This document shows positions 1 through 11,517 of a stretch of 64,000 nucleotides of DNA, one piece after another (positions within the stretch are counted from its first letter, which is position 1; the number at the start of each line of letters is the position of its first letter). The stretch is taken from the NCBI GenBank assembly GCA_009741485.1, contig CM019236.1:65490577-65554576 (forward strand), given 5' to 3'. Source of the stretch: Malurus cyaneus samueli (Eukaryota > Chordata > Aves > Passeriformes > Maluridae). The notes beneath the pieces are model-generated. The model was not told where the DNA came from, did no database searches, and saw only the letters and a program-made list of their open reading frames with translations. A program made the position numbers and the translations under genes.

Positions 1-879
1 AAATAGCAAGGGAAAGTAGGTATGGATAGTTTCCCAGGACAAGTAAAAATGTTTGAATGGTGAATGGAATGGTTACCCTGAAACTTAAAATAATTCCCAA
101 ATTAAAAACCTGATATTTTTTGTTAATTGAAAGCTTAGTGGACAAGAAGCTCTTGAACAAGCATCAAAACAGAATTAATTTCTTAAACGGATAAGTTTTA
201 TTCACATGAAAAAAGCAGAATTTTGAAAGGTTGCACTAGAGATGGCATATATTTTAAAAAGTACTGTGTGATAATGACCCTTGATTATAAAAGAAAGGCT
301 TTAACAACTGTAAAGACTACTATACTGAAACTTTCTATCTGTATCAGACATATTTGATATAACTTGATTCTGAAACAACAAAGAAATCCTTGGTTTATTT
401 AATAGCAAATTTATCATCTGCAACTGATCAGAGAATGCACTAGAAATACATATGTAGCAAATGAAATGCTATTCAGTGGGAAATGTGGTCTCAAGAAATT
501 AGTCCTTCACATTGTGTTACATCCATTTACATTCAATTAATTGCCAACCTTTTCTTCCCAGCACTAGAAAATACTATTTTATCCAGTTTCTTAGACAATT
601 TTAAAAATAATTTTAATCCATGGTGTCATTCTAACATTATCCCAACTCCCCGACAGAAGTTCATCTTATTGTAACATAAATTAGAGTGCAAGTGAGAAAA
701 TTGTGAGGCATTGGGTAAAAGAGGGAAACTGCACTGTAAACATTATGCAAAATATTTTGTTTGTTTACAAGTTCACTGACAGAAAGGTGAACAACTCTAG
801 TGACCTATTGCTTTGAACCGTAATGAAAACATGCAGTTGTATTTAGCATTTAATCTATGTTTATAGAAGTGCATAGAAT
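1..879. other. Noncoding, AT-rich unique sequence
   Basis: No gene, repeat family or structured element is recognised here. The one open frame (483-674, 63 codons) has no domain-like sequence, and its composition is that of translated AT-rich noncoding DNA. Confidence 0.6.
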
Positions 880-1118
880 TGTCCTGGTTCTGGCCAGGAT
901 GGGGTTAATTTTTTCAGTAGCCAGAAGGGATGATGGCTGGGGCCCAGAGGTTGTTTTATACCACCTCCCATCATTGCTGGGAGCAGAGAAAAGGGTCTTT
1001 ACTGGGGAGGAGCTTCATGTTAGGAAAATGTGATGGAAGGAGACATCTGGTATGGTTGGGAGTTTTCTGCATTAATCATTTATTTTCTCGTACCCTCTGT
1101 CATTAATATTGTTGTTGG
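880..1118 (+). mobile_element. Fragment of avian endogenous retrovirus LTR
   Basis: The stretch opens with tgtcctggttctggccagg and goes on to a ggggttaatttttt motif. This is the start of a very common avian LTR family (consensus start TGTCCTGGTTTTGGCTGGG, from memory). The end, with its Ttctgcatt and gtcattaatattgttgttgg motifs, resembles the pyrimidine and ATT-rich part of the same family. The middle is shortened, so this is an internally deleted solo LTR or fragment. No target-site duplication was found. The family is recognised by eye, and the right boundary is uncertain by tens of bases. Confidence 0.7.
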
Positions 1119-1959
1119 ACAAACTTTTAATACTAGAAAACAGCAGTTTGAAGTTCTAAAAGGACATCCTTGAGTCTATGAAGAATATGTTACAAACGCT
1201 GAAAATTCTATCACTGAATGCATTAACAGGTGAACAAAGGATATTTGATATTGCAATTTAACTTCTCAAATCAGAATGTATCACTGATTCAGCTCAGATT
1301 TTCTTTTGATTGCTTAGCTTTAACTGATACCAGGGCTTCCTCTGGAAAAAAAATAACATTTTTTAGTGTAAAATTTTCAGTTCAGAAATGCTGAAATCTG
1401 TCTGAATGTACTGAGGCTTTGCAGGTGTTTGGCATCTTATTTCCAGTAACTGGCTGTCAGACACATGGAAGGCATTTTGGCAGTATTTGCTCAGGTGAAT
1501 TCTTCAGCACATGCACAGCCAATCTGCTTTTGCCCAGGGAGCACTGAATTTTGATGCTACAAGCCCTACACTGGTGGTGCATATAATCACAGTACACTGC
1601 AGTAAGAGCCTTGTCTTTATAAACATATCCAGTTTTCCTGAAAGTATTGAAGTGATTATGCTTGGTAAGATACATGTGCGCTATCCAAATACAATGGAAT
1701 CTTCCAATCTCTGCAATTATTCTTACCAGTGAGATTCACACCCTGATTAGGAGGACACCTGAGCCATCAGTAATGACATTTACTCCATCAATGTCTCTCT
1801 AAATATCTCTGTGCTCATTCTTAACCCATATTCCTATAAGAATCTACTTTATTTGGCAGCTATAAATGATATACTTCAAAATAAGCTTCAGTTGGAACTG
1901 AAACAGGCATCCAATACTGTCACTTTTCAGGGTCTGTGAAAATTTTTGTAATGTTTTGT
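1119..1959. other. Noncoding; upstream flank of ERV relic
   Basis: No recognisable gene, and no convincing gag, protease or reverse transcriptase remains of the provirus that becomes visible from about 1960. Overlapping short open frames on both strands near 1457-1732 have no domain-like content. Confidence 0.5.
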
Positions 1960-2480
1960 ATTGCTTGTTTATGTACAGCACATGGTGCAGTTGGTACCTC
2001 AGCAAAACGGGTGTCACTGACTATCTCTTAGCTGGATGCTAAAATACCGGATAGTGTTGCTGGAGCAAGACAATGTGGCACTCAAAACTTTGTAATTAAC
2101 CCTGCTATGTTCTTTTCTGCCTGACAAATAGAAGGAACACCAGGGCATGACTATAGAAGAATATTCCAGCACACCTGATTTAGGAGACAGCCCGTTGGAA
2201 AGACCTGGCTGGGAATTGTCTACCAATGAGTAAATGATGGGAGCTTTGTCTGAGATGGAAAATGACTGTCTGAATAGCCAGTGACTGCAACCATGAGGTA
2301 ATCACATCAGACAAACACCCACCTGATACTTCATCCCAGAGAGCAGAACTAATTGCTCTCATTCAAACTCTGGAATTGAGTAAAGGAAAATGAGTCAACA
2401 TTTTGACTGATTCAAAATTCTTTTGGAGTGGTACATCTATATGGAGCCATCAAGAAAGAAAGAAAGAGGTCTTTTAACCT
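1960..2480 (+). pseudogene. Decayed retroviral pol (connection/RNase H region)
   Basis: In the plus-strand frames this stretch reads as the end of the reverse transcriptase connection domain followed by RNase H of a class I (gammaretrovirus-like) endogenous retrovirus. The clearest tract is at about 2328-2390, where an AELIAL core and a downstream LEL-S-GK pattern match the RNase H helix. It is followed by a TDS motif at about 2409. A piece resembling the sequence before RNase H (PDL...WEL) lies at about 2176-2220. The frame is broken by several stops, including TGA at 2391-2393 just after the AELIAL tract, and by at least one frameshift near 2410-2418. Protease, the RT core and integrase are not seen. 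In an intact virus this enzyme removes RNA from the RNA:DNA hybrid during reverse transcription; here it cannot be functional. Class assignment rests on remembered motif order. Confidence 0.75.
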
Positions 2481-2606
2481 ATTTTAACCTTTAAGGCATG
2501 CTGACCAAAAATGGAAAACAAATCTTGGAATCCAGAATTGAAAGAGCTGAAGTCCTCAGCTAATCAAAAATTGTATGACTAAAGCCCAAGATGTTTAAGT
2601 CTTGTT

Positions 2607-2840
2607 TTGCTATTAATTGGTAGAGTGTCTACATGTGTCCAGGAAATCTGGGAAATCTGGAAAGAAACACAAATTTTACAAGGCACAGCTCAAGATGACA
2701 CCCCCTGGGATTTGAAGAAATCTGGACCAAACTTCATGGTTACCCAACTGGATTTGTTTAAAACATTGCTATGTGTTTTAGCTTGCATCATGATTCAGTG
2801 TTATGGCTGTTATAATGCCTTATGCTATAAAATGAAATAG
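2607..2840 (+). pseudogene. Possible retroviral env transmembrane tail, decayed
   Basis: A 77-codon plus-strand open frame ends 40 bases before the polypurine tract, where the 3' end of env would lie in a provirus. Its last third has a hydrophobic stretch (residues about 50-66, LFKTLLCVLACIMIQCYG) followed by a short basic tail, as expected for a membrane anchor and cytoplasmic tail. Little remains of the surface subunit or fusion machinery, and integrase is missing between this point and the RNase H relic, so the provirus has a large internal deletion. The call depends mainly on position and hydrophobicity. The ATG is simply the first one available and is not claimed as a real start. Confidence 0.45.
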
Positions 2841-2880
2841 AGATATTAATAGACTGGCTCCCATAAAGAACCTAATCTCA

Positions 2881-2892
2881 AGGAAAGGGGGG
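2881..2892 (+). other. Polypurine tract of ERV
   Basis: The purine run aggaaagggggg directly abuts a TG-starting LTR. In retroviruses the polypurine tract primes plus-strand DNA synthesis immediately upstream of the 3' LTR, so both sequence and position fit. Confidence 0.75.
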
Positions 2893-3407
2893 TGTTGATA
2901 AGGACAGTACAACAGAGCAGCATTTTACTCTCATTAGGACAGCAGAACAGCCTTGGAGAAAGAGATAAAGGATGTAACTTAAGCAAATAGAAGTGGTGTA
3001 AAATGCAAGCAGGATGCCAGCTCAGCTCTCCAAGGCTGACAAAGCAGAAGTAGCGTAAAACAACAAAATTGTGCTAACTCAGATGCTGGGGTTGAGGTAA
3101 AACCACCTAAAAAGGACATCAGACACTTGACAACCACTGAAGAAGATGCAAAAAAGATCATACAAGAACTTTGATAAGGAGTTTGATTATATTATAATGT
3201 AAAATAAAGAAATACATGTGCTTCAAGCAAGCAGGGATAACTAACGTGTATGTAATCACTGCATGTGATAAAAACTCTGCACAAGACTCGGGGCACTTGA
3301 TTAGAGGAAGAATCCTCTGAGTCACCAGTGTCCTTCAGTAAAGAATGTCTGATTTCTAATACTCAAAACTGTGTTAGAAACTTTCTATCTGGCCAATTTC
3401 AGTATCA
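2893..3407 (+). mobile_element. 3' LTR of class I endogenous retrovirus
   Basis: About 515 bp, from tgttgataagg just after the polypurine tract to ggccaatttcagtatca. A TATA-like gataaaaac lies at 3267-3275. A probable start of R (gactcggggcac) follows about 20 bp downstream, and agtaaag at about 3338 stands where the poly(A) signal would be. The order TATA, R, poly(A) signal, U5 gives plus orientation, matching the pol relic upstream. No 5' LTR of the same type was recognised in the window, so age cannot be estimated from LTR divergence. The 3' boundary is inferred from the terminal CA and could be off by some bases. Confidence 0.7.
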
Positions 3408-6080
3408 TTTAGATATCATATTTTCAAACAAAACTCAGGATAATTTCAAAAATAAGAGAAACACTTGGGAAATAAAACAGCACATGACAGTGTGTGGCTG
3501 TTGCAAATGTTTAGTTGGAAGCATACGAGACAAAAGTATTTGATAATGAGTAGTCTGAGATTTTCACAGTAGGGTTATCTAAGTAACCTGCATTTGCTTT
3601 ACTCTCCTTTATATCAACCTATGAAGCAATGTGAAGCCGGAACAAGAAAGTCTGATTACTCTTAGGGTCCTTGTAGGTCTTCAGTGTCTGAAAAATGAAC
3701 CACACAAAATTGCATTATGTTTCTTAAAATTATGTGTAAATACACATAATGATACTAACCAAGGTTGTCATAAATGTATGCCACAGACCCAAACTGTCAT
3801 GAAGGATGAGCTGAAAAATGACTATGATCCAAGGTAAAGAAGGAGGCTGAAGGTCGTTATAACTTTCAGTGTATGCCATTGACATAGTTGATGTGTTAAG
3901 GAAAGATGCTGAAGGTCAGTAGATTTTCATCCTTCTAAATTACAGACTGGACAATAAACCATCTAGTAGCACAAACTGTAGGAAAACGTTGTTTGTATAG
4001 GCCCATTAAATAAATACAAAATTCCTGAGACGCTTCAAAATCAGTATGATACGTAAGTGCAAAATGCAGGAACTTTTAAAGTTTAGTAACAAAACTGCAG
4101 AAAGTGTCTAAATCTGATATAAAGTATTTTGCTACAAGAGCGAAGTATCCAGATTTCAATACAGTAATATGACTTCTTGCATTTTCGCAAACTGGAACAT
4201 ATATAGCAAAAAAAAAAAAAAAAGTGTTTCCAGAATATGCATTGAGGTGTTGAAGAAGATTCACCTTGTGTTTGATACTGAAACTAGAAATTCAAAAGTT
4301 GATTATAAGGTGAAATGCCATGCTTATACTCAAATGTGTTATGAAGATATTAACTAACTGCCTAATGAGAAAAATCACTTAAACTAGATTTCTAGATAAT
4401 TTTCTAATAGTCTATGACTAATTGTGAAATTTACCATTTTACCATGACTAACGTGTGAAATCTGTCATCTTTCCTCATGACTTATACGAGATCCTAATAA
4501 GAAGAAAACAAAGTTAGGAATATGACATGAATAGTAATTTGCATTGTACTTGCTCACAATTTTAGGACAGAGATATTTTTCATCAGATTATGTTAGAGTC
4601 ATTGGTGCACCTGTAATATCACCACTGGAGTCTATCAGAAATCTTGCTTTAGTAATATGATCAACCATATAAATTCTATCAATTGATGTAATGTTACCAC
4701 AAAGAAAACAAAAAAAAACCTGCTGGAAGGGATTGGCAATTGAGTTCTTTAACCTCCAATAATTTGATATTAATAGACAAAGCCTTCCACAAAACCAGGA
4801 AATTTTAAATATTCTAGTTAGTTATATGCACTACTTAGAAGGACAATTTTATTTCCAAACTCCTATGTTATTCTGGAAATCCTTAAAAGTAGGAATTTAG
4901 TCGTCCTTCTACATACATTTTTATGAGTCTGACAAAAGCAGAAAAGGCAGCAAATTAAATTTGCAAACAACCTTGAAACTATCTGACCTATCAGAAATCC
5001 TTGTGAGGATGGTTGCAGTAAGGCTGTTAAAACCCAAAATTTTCTGGTTTTAAATACTGAATGTGTTTTGAAACACATGTCATGATCTGCAAGAGAGAGC
5101 AAATATGTTCCTTTATCTGAAAACATTGCTTGTTGAGATAGAAAGCTGTGAGGTCTTAAAGGACTTACAAATGTCCCCAAGTCACACTGAAATCAGTATT
5201 TAAAAAAAACCTACTGCAAAGTGTCCTTTTCCTATTACAAAACTGAAGACACTGCATGAGTAGGATTTGTCACCAGAAATTTCTAATCCAATGATTGGTA
5301 AGTATCAGCAGCATCTACTGAAAACATGTCAAGATATTAATTTTATACAAATAAACAAATAAAATCCCAAAATAAATAAAAATATTAATCTTGTACAACA
5401 TGAGAGTTTACCAAGGGCTTTGGTACAAGAGTATAGAAGCATCTTCCAGGGGCACAATTTGAGATTTACTTTCTTTAAAAGAAATGAAAATTGTGGCTCT
5501 CAGCAGTGATGATAGTTCTTCTACATAGATATCAAGAATTGCACTCAGAAACACCATTATTAATACCACAATGAAGAAAAATTCAGCTACCTTTAACAGA
5601 CTGCATAAAGTGAAGGTAATAAATGTCCCTGAAACATAATTAAAATGAATGCTAAAGGACATAGCATTCATTCATAGCACAGGAAAAAACTACCTGTCTC
5701 AAAAAGCCTGTTTGCTGCATTGTCACTGCACCTTTCAGTGTCCTCACTTTTAATAAAAATGACAAGATGTCTCTTGCATTTATTTATAGTATTTGCTGTG
5801 TTGATACAACTTGGCATCTAGCTTCATATATTTCAAATCTGGCACTATTAAAAAATTCTGCCTGAATTCCCATTTTTTATCACTAAATTTCCGGTGTGTT
5901 GTCCTGGGTCTTGTATGTCCTCCTCTACCGTAAAAAACTGGATATCACTTTTTTTCCTCACCTAAAGCACCTTCATCTCCTTCCCCATTCCCCATCATGT
6001 CAGCATTTTATCTTGACTGAAAAGAACATAAGAACATCTTACTCATGATAAATCTGTCAGACACCATCTCATGATAATTG
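3408..6080. other. Noncoding sequence, no recognised elements
   Basis: I see no gene or identifiable repeat in this AT-rich stretch except an A16 homopolymer at 4208-4223. The open frames at 4863-5180 (minus, 105 codons) and 5408-5671 (minus, 87 codons) have hydrophobic, low-complexity content and no motif. Confidence 0.5.
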
Positions 6081-7136
6081 TGTCATGGTTTTACCCTGGC
6101 CAAATGCCAGGCATCTACAACAGCTGCTCCCTCACTCTCCCCTGCCCCACCTGAGCAGAGGAGAGAAAAAAAATTGATGAAGCAGTTCTGAGTTGAGATA
6201 AGTACCAGGAGATAACACTCAAAAGTCAAAACAGGCTCAGCTTAGAGTTACAAAGTGAATTTATTACATTCACAGGAGCCAGGGGAGGATAAAGAGAAGT
6301 AAAAAAAAAAAAACCTTAAACATGATTCTCCCCACCCTCCTTCTTCCCAACAACAGCACAGGGGAGCAGGACATGGCAGTTTTGGTCAGTCACCAGGATC
6401 TTCTTCCACTGCTCAGGGAGAGGAGTCGTTCCCCTCTGGATGTGGGGTCCTCCCCACGCCATGGGGTCCCTGCCATGGAGGAGAATCTCTGTGAACTTCT
6501 CCAGTGTGCGTCCATTTCACAAGCAGCAATCGTCCCAAAACTGCTGCAATGTCACTCTCCTCCCTCAGACAGACAGTCCCAAAACTGCTGCTTCATGGTC
6601 ACTCCTCCACCGGCTGCATTCCTCCAAGACTGGACTATTCCAGCCTGGAAGTGGGGCCCTCTCTAACCAGGTCTCTCACGACCACGCCCCTCCACATCCA
6701 CCGCAGCATGGGCACCTCCCCCACGGGCTGTGAGTGGATTTCTGCATCCCCCATGGGCCCCATGGGCTGCAGGGGCACAGCTGCTCCACCATGGCATCAT
6801 CACCACAGCCTGCAGAGGAATCTCTGCTCTGGTGCCTGGAGCACCCCTGCCTCCTTCTTTACTGGCTTGGTGTCTCCATGTTGGTTCCCTCACATGTTCT
6901 CACCTCCTTCTCTTCTCTGGCTAGGAAAAAACTGTGTCCTTCTTTGTTTCATTTTTTATTAAAATATATATATCACAAGGCATGCCCACTCAATTGGCCC
7001 AGCTTGCAGCAGCATGCCATCTTCAGAGCCATCAGGGATGGCTCTGCTGGACATGGTAGAGGCTTTCAGCAGCTTCTCACAGGAGCCACCCTGCGGCCCC
7101 CTGCTACCAAAATCCAGGCCATGCAAAACCAACACA
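6081..7136 (-). mobile_element. Solo LTR, avian endogenous retrovirus (minus strand)
   Basis: On the minus strand the element begins tgtgttggttttgcatggcc at 7136 and ends with ...ggtaaaaccatgaca at 6081. This matches a common avian LTR family remembered with the same start and a conserved agaagctgctgaaagcctc block. The minus strand has a TATA-like run (plus-strand atatatatatcac near 6963-6975) and an AATAAA poly(A) signal (minus strand of gtgaatttattac, about 6256-6268), in the right order. The flanks aattg (6076-6080) and acttg (7137-7141) agree at 4 of 5 positions, a plausible target-site duplication. No internal retroviral region adjoins it, so it is a solo LTR. The GC-richer open frames inside (6322-7150) are not genes. 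Confidence 0.8.
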
Positions 7137-9479
7137 ACTTGTCACAATAAGTATAAAACCATTTCAGTTGTCTCACTAAGCACCATCTTTAAGATGGAAA
7201 GATGCTAAAACCCCAGTGTTTTATTGAATCATTACTGATCCTGTCCTGAATTCTCTCTTGGTGACAACTCTCATAACTGCTTTTGCCAACCAACTCTTCA
7301 GCCATAGACATAGGGATTTTATTATATATATTTTTTTTTTGCAATCTGTATTAAATCCTTTATACAGGATTTAATACAGGGTAGTCTCTATGCCACAATT
7401 TTTCTTTAATATGTTGATATGTTTAATTTTGACTCATTAGCCAGTGATTATTTTATTTTTATAGGTTAAATCCCTCACCTTGCTACTTTGTTACCTTTAG
7501 AAATATGGTTAAATTCTCGTGGGTTTTTTGGTTCTGTTTTCCTGTACTTTTTATTCTTGATTTATTTGACTTCTCCACAGCAGGAACTGTGTAGTTATTG
7601 CTAAAGAATGGCCACCAGATGATGAGGCTATATACACATGTAAATAGATCACTACTATTGAAAAATTAATGAATGAGTCAGCTAGATTCATGGTAGGGAA
7701 CATGTGAGAAGTTTTATGTAAGATAATTTTATGAAGGAATGGATAAACTTGCAGAATCATTCCTTCTTTCATTTGCTGAAAAAGAAATTTAGAAAATTCT
7801 AGGGCTGAATTCATGACTATTAGCAGTAATGTTACTGTTATTGATTTCAACTGTAATGCACTCTGAAGCTTGTACTGAATTTTGTGCCCAAAATTGTAAT
7901 ATCTGCTTGTAAGTTAGAATCTAGTACTCTGTGTTGCCCCTAGCTAATAATTAATATCTTTAAAGAGTATTACTGACTTAGATTTTCAAATAAATCATAG
8001 CTAAGGAAGTCCAGAGCATTTTATTTGTAATTTCCTTTTAATGTAGCAGCAGTGTCTGGAGATTACCGTACGAAGGACATTGGGATAATAAGCATACATG
8101 AGACTCCAAAATTTTACTTGTATAACATTCAGTTGTGAGCAGAGAATCTTTCTGCTGACATCAAGTCTCCCTTATCTGGAGTTCTTATTTCATTATGACT
8201 ACTTGATTGTTTGCTCGCCCAATTTTCTCTGTGCTTAGCAAGGAAAATTATTTACTTTAGAATCTGCAGACTGACTTTTAAACCTCAAGTAAATAGTCCC
8301 TCAACAGTTCACAAAAAAAAATGTTTTTGAACACTGGAGTTTGTAACAAAGATTGACATGATATTTAATTATGTGTATGGAGGACACATGACTTCAGAGA
8401 TTTCTTTCCTTTACATCATTACATTCACACTGGTGGATTATGAGATTTTTGGCAAGTACTGTGTTGTTTTTAGAGAACTTTTTGATTCTAGGAAAATTTT
8501 CTTGATACATAAACTGAAATATTAGAGCAAAGTGCAAAGAACAGAGTCATAGAACCCTGGTAGCCTTAGCAGGGTAAAGAGAGAGTCACAGAAAATAAGC
8601 ATATCTTTGAAAAAAATAAAAGTCCTGATGACACCACTCATGGAAAGTTTTATTCTTCTTAGCTAAAACCTCTAGCATTGTAGGATAGGTGAATGTTCAG
8701 ACTGATCTACCGTTGTCTCAATTATCAGTAACAATGTTCCAGTTTGCTTTCTCTCTGTGGGTTTTGCATGCTTGTTTGCTCTCTTGGTAGACTTCTGTCA
8801 AGTCCTTAAAATGGATCTGTTACAGCATAAATGGGTATTCATTAAAAGATTCAGAGCCAGCTATTTCTCCTCTGTAGCATAGATGCATTCCCCAGGAAAA
8901 ATCTTGTAAACAGCTATAGCAGCCTCTCTTCCTGTGGGAAAACACATTGTCTCATGGTAGCAAAGACAGTCTAAAGCTCAAGTATGTATTAATTGAGAAT
9001 CAGATAATTAAATCTTCATAAGAAATTTTTTATATATTTTAGAAAATAATATAATTCAATAAAGAATGTAGAAGTGAGGAACAGAGAGCCGGCTGAGCTA
9101 TAAACTCTAACATTGCATTTCTCTTGAAATTATATTTTAATGACTGACCCTTTTCTGGTGTGTCAGATGCTAATCCTCAGGTAATATTTAAATATTGATA
9201 GGCTCATTGGGAAAATCACAATCTAGATCTGATGATCAGGAAGTCAAGTGAGGTTGATTACTCATGGTATTTAGATATAAAACGACATCTCTATATAATT
9301 CAGACAAACAAAGAACCAACTGAATCATAATGTTAAGAGTTCTTCTCTTGACAAAGAAAGTCAGTGATGCTGCAGATTTTCTGACACTTAGCGTGTTGAT
9401 TGGCATGATACTGTCATTATTTTCCACATATATTTTGAATTCTCTGGGAAATATAAAAGAGTATGCAAATATTCTACTT
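7137..9479. other. Noncoding sequence
   Basis: AT-rich with no gene recognised. It holds a T10 run at 7331-7340 and a perfect inverted repeat at 7346-7379, listed separately. A 99-codon minus-strand open frame at 7551-7850 has no recognisable domain. Confidence 0.5.
7346..7379. repeat. Perfect 14-bp inverted repeat, 6-nt loop
   Basis: The arm ctgtattaaatcct (7346-7359) is the exact reverse complement of aggatttaatacag (7366-7379), with the loop ttatac. It directly follows a T-rich run. No function is assigned; it could be a chance palindrome or a remnant of a small DNA transposon. Confidence 0.85.
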
Positions 9480-9700
9480 CATGTTTTACAGGATATAGCA
9501 TTTATCCTTCCAATGCTCCAGCCAAAATCAGCACCTGGATGAAAAGCAGCTGGCTAAAGCTCAACCCAGGAAAATTAATGCTATTTGGAAAAGGGAACCT
9601 CTCAGAACTTGCCTCTTCAGACCATAATACCTGCCCCCAAACCCTTAAAATCCTAGTCATAATTTTCCACCATTATGAAGGATTTGGCACTTTTACAGGG
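9480..9700 (+). pseudogene. Ancient non-LTR retrotransposon RT relic (L2/L3-like)
   Basis: In the plus frame through 9539, the peptide ISTWMKSSWLKLNPGK (9527-9574) matches the conserved W-M...LKLNP-K block that follows the catalytic motif in L2/L3/Rex-type LINE reverse transcriptases. About 25 residues later TLKILVIIF occupies the place of the family's V-x-x-LGVxFD block. CR1 elements have a different sequence here (W..W.MKFN..K), so this looks like an L2/L3-like element, not the CR1s that dominate bird genomes. The flanks show no more of the polymerase and the catalytic block is not recognisable upstream. The open frame continues to 9829, but its last part is hydrophobic noise. The call rests on two short motifs at correct spacing. 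Confidence 0.5.
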
Positions 9701-10435
9701 CTCTTCATCTATATAGGGTTTCCTACTCCACTTTTACTAACAATTTTATCAATTATATTGATATTGAAATTGCCCTGCTTTCTCGAGAAGTATTTTCTCT
9801 CATTGCACATGTATCTTCCTTTAATATAAAAAGAACTTATACTTTTGTGTTGAAAACTTTCCTATTTATTGATTTCTATTTGAACTGTCATTGTCCTGTT
9901 ATCCACTTTGTCTTTTCAGGTTAATTATCACCAGTGTCATCACCATGTTATTTTTAGTTTGGTTTGCTGCTTCCTTTCTACTTTATCTTTCCTGCTTCCA
10001 GATGTCTGCTTCAGTTTACTGATTCAATACTATGTGGTGCACTAGCAATCTTATATTTGCTCTTAAAAACAACTTGCAACTCTTAAAAAACCTGCAGCTC
10101 TACTGGAGGTGAGTCACTTGATCTTTTTGCCTCTTCAACTTTCAGGCTCAAACTGATATTGCTTTGCATTTCATTTTGACATATCACAATTGCCTTTTTA
10201 CCAAAGTCAGAGATTATTGAGAGGATGGATTTTGTCAGTGTATCTAAGGCAGCATCTGGGAAGAGTTGAAGCAAACACAGCCATTGATATGAGCAGCCTT
10301 TTGCAATTCAGTTTCAAAAGAGTCTCTTCACAACACAGTGCAGGAATGAGACATAATTTCGCAGAGTATTTTTTTCCTTCCAGTTTATTTTTCCTGACAT
10401 GCATTTTTGTTGAGTAGCCTGTAGGCTGTGGGACC
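9701..10435. other. Noncoding sequence
   Basis: No recognisable gene. A 122-codon minus-strand open frame (10207-10575) is among the longest in the window, but it shows no domain, signal peptide or repeat structure and overlaps a possible CR1 relic. Confidence 0.4.
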
Positions 10436-11106
10436 ATGTACAGCCTTTTCATGGACTCAGCCCTGAGCCCCATCAGGACCATAATCCCTTGCAAACCAAG
10501 AGGGGCCAGGAGGGAGCATTGCCAGGAACAGTGTGGGAAGTGCAAATGGCTCCATTTACAGCGGAATATGAGCAATCAAAAGCACAGAGACCAGGGCAGC
10601 AGGCAAAGAACAGGTGGTGCAGCAGAAGGACATGGTGGGATAGTTTTTGGGGCAGATAATTTAGGAAGGGAGATTGTGAAGGGCACTAAGGTGCTGCAGG
10701 CAGATCGATCAGTTGCTGGCCATTACTCTTGCTGAGAGGGCTCAATTGTGATGTCCACCCAGGGGAACAAGTCCTTCTTCTAAACTCACAAAAGAAAAAA
10801 GATGATGTGAGTCAGACAGAGCTCCCAAAATCCCATGAAAAGCATGCAAAAAGCCTTTTGACCATTCAGGCTTCCAGCTCTAGACAGTACCTATTGCAGC
10901 AGTTTTGGCCGCTGCATCAGATGGGATGCGGTGGACAACCTGCTCAGCCTAGTACTAGAGTTACCAGAGACAAAGTAGAAAGGCTGAAAAGCGTCAGAGA
11001 GGGAGATAATCTGGTGAGGCCATGCTCTGGCCTCCCTTCTTTGAGGAGGAGGAGTTTGTACCAGTTTACCCACAGAGATCTAAATTATGATTTTGTATGT
11101 CCCTGA
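10436..11106 (+). pseudogene. Possible CR1 LINE 5' UTR / ORF1 fragment
   Basis: This is a GC-richer island with two plus-strand open frames (10436-10735 and 10729-11106). The second ends with a tract VERLKSVREGDN...LPSLRRR (about 10975-11050). It resembles the coiled-coil-like 'VxRLRSIRE...' block I associate with CR1 ORF1 and CR1-derived reading frames in birds. The sequence between 10600 and 10730 would then be CR1 5' UTR. No reverse transcriptase follows, so it would be a truncated copy. The match is from memory over about 25 residues; a decayed host gene or another retroelement remains possible. Confidence 0.35.
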
Positions 11107-11517
11107 TAGAAAGAAGATGTTGCTGTCATCTCAATACACTTAATAGTGTAATTATCAATATACAAATAATGTTATAATTTCAATTTGTTGGAAGTTATTT
11201 TCATTCTTTCATACTTTCATTCTTTCTCATTTTCATAAACATATAAATTTTGATTAAACCACTCAAAGTGTACTTGTGAGAATTTTCCTGAAACTCCCTA
11301 ATTTGTATATTGTTACAGAAACACCTTAATTACAAAACACTGAGGCATAATTAAAATGAAAGTATTCTACATACAGACCCTACTGACAATAACTAGAGAG
11401 GATCTTTAGCTCCATCTTTATTTGGAGAAATTATGATGGCAACAGGACTAGCCAATTCAAACATCTAGCTGGAAGTATTTTTATTGCTGGAAGTATTGAA
11501 TATGAACTCAATTCACT

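Noticed and set aside
6322..7150. Overlapping open frames of 97-152 codons, proline- and serine-rich
   Set aside because: They lie wholly inside the minus-strand solo LTR 6081-7136 and reflect its higher GC content; three overlapping frames cannot all be coding.
10207..10575. 122-codon minus-strand frame as a host gene
   Set aside because: There are no domain, signal peptide or splice-flanked exon features, and it overlaps a probable retroelement relic.
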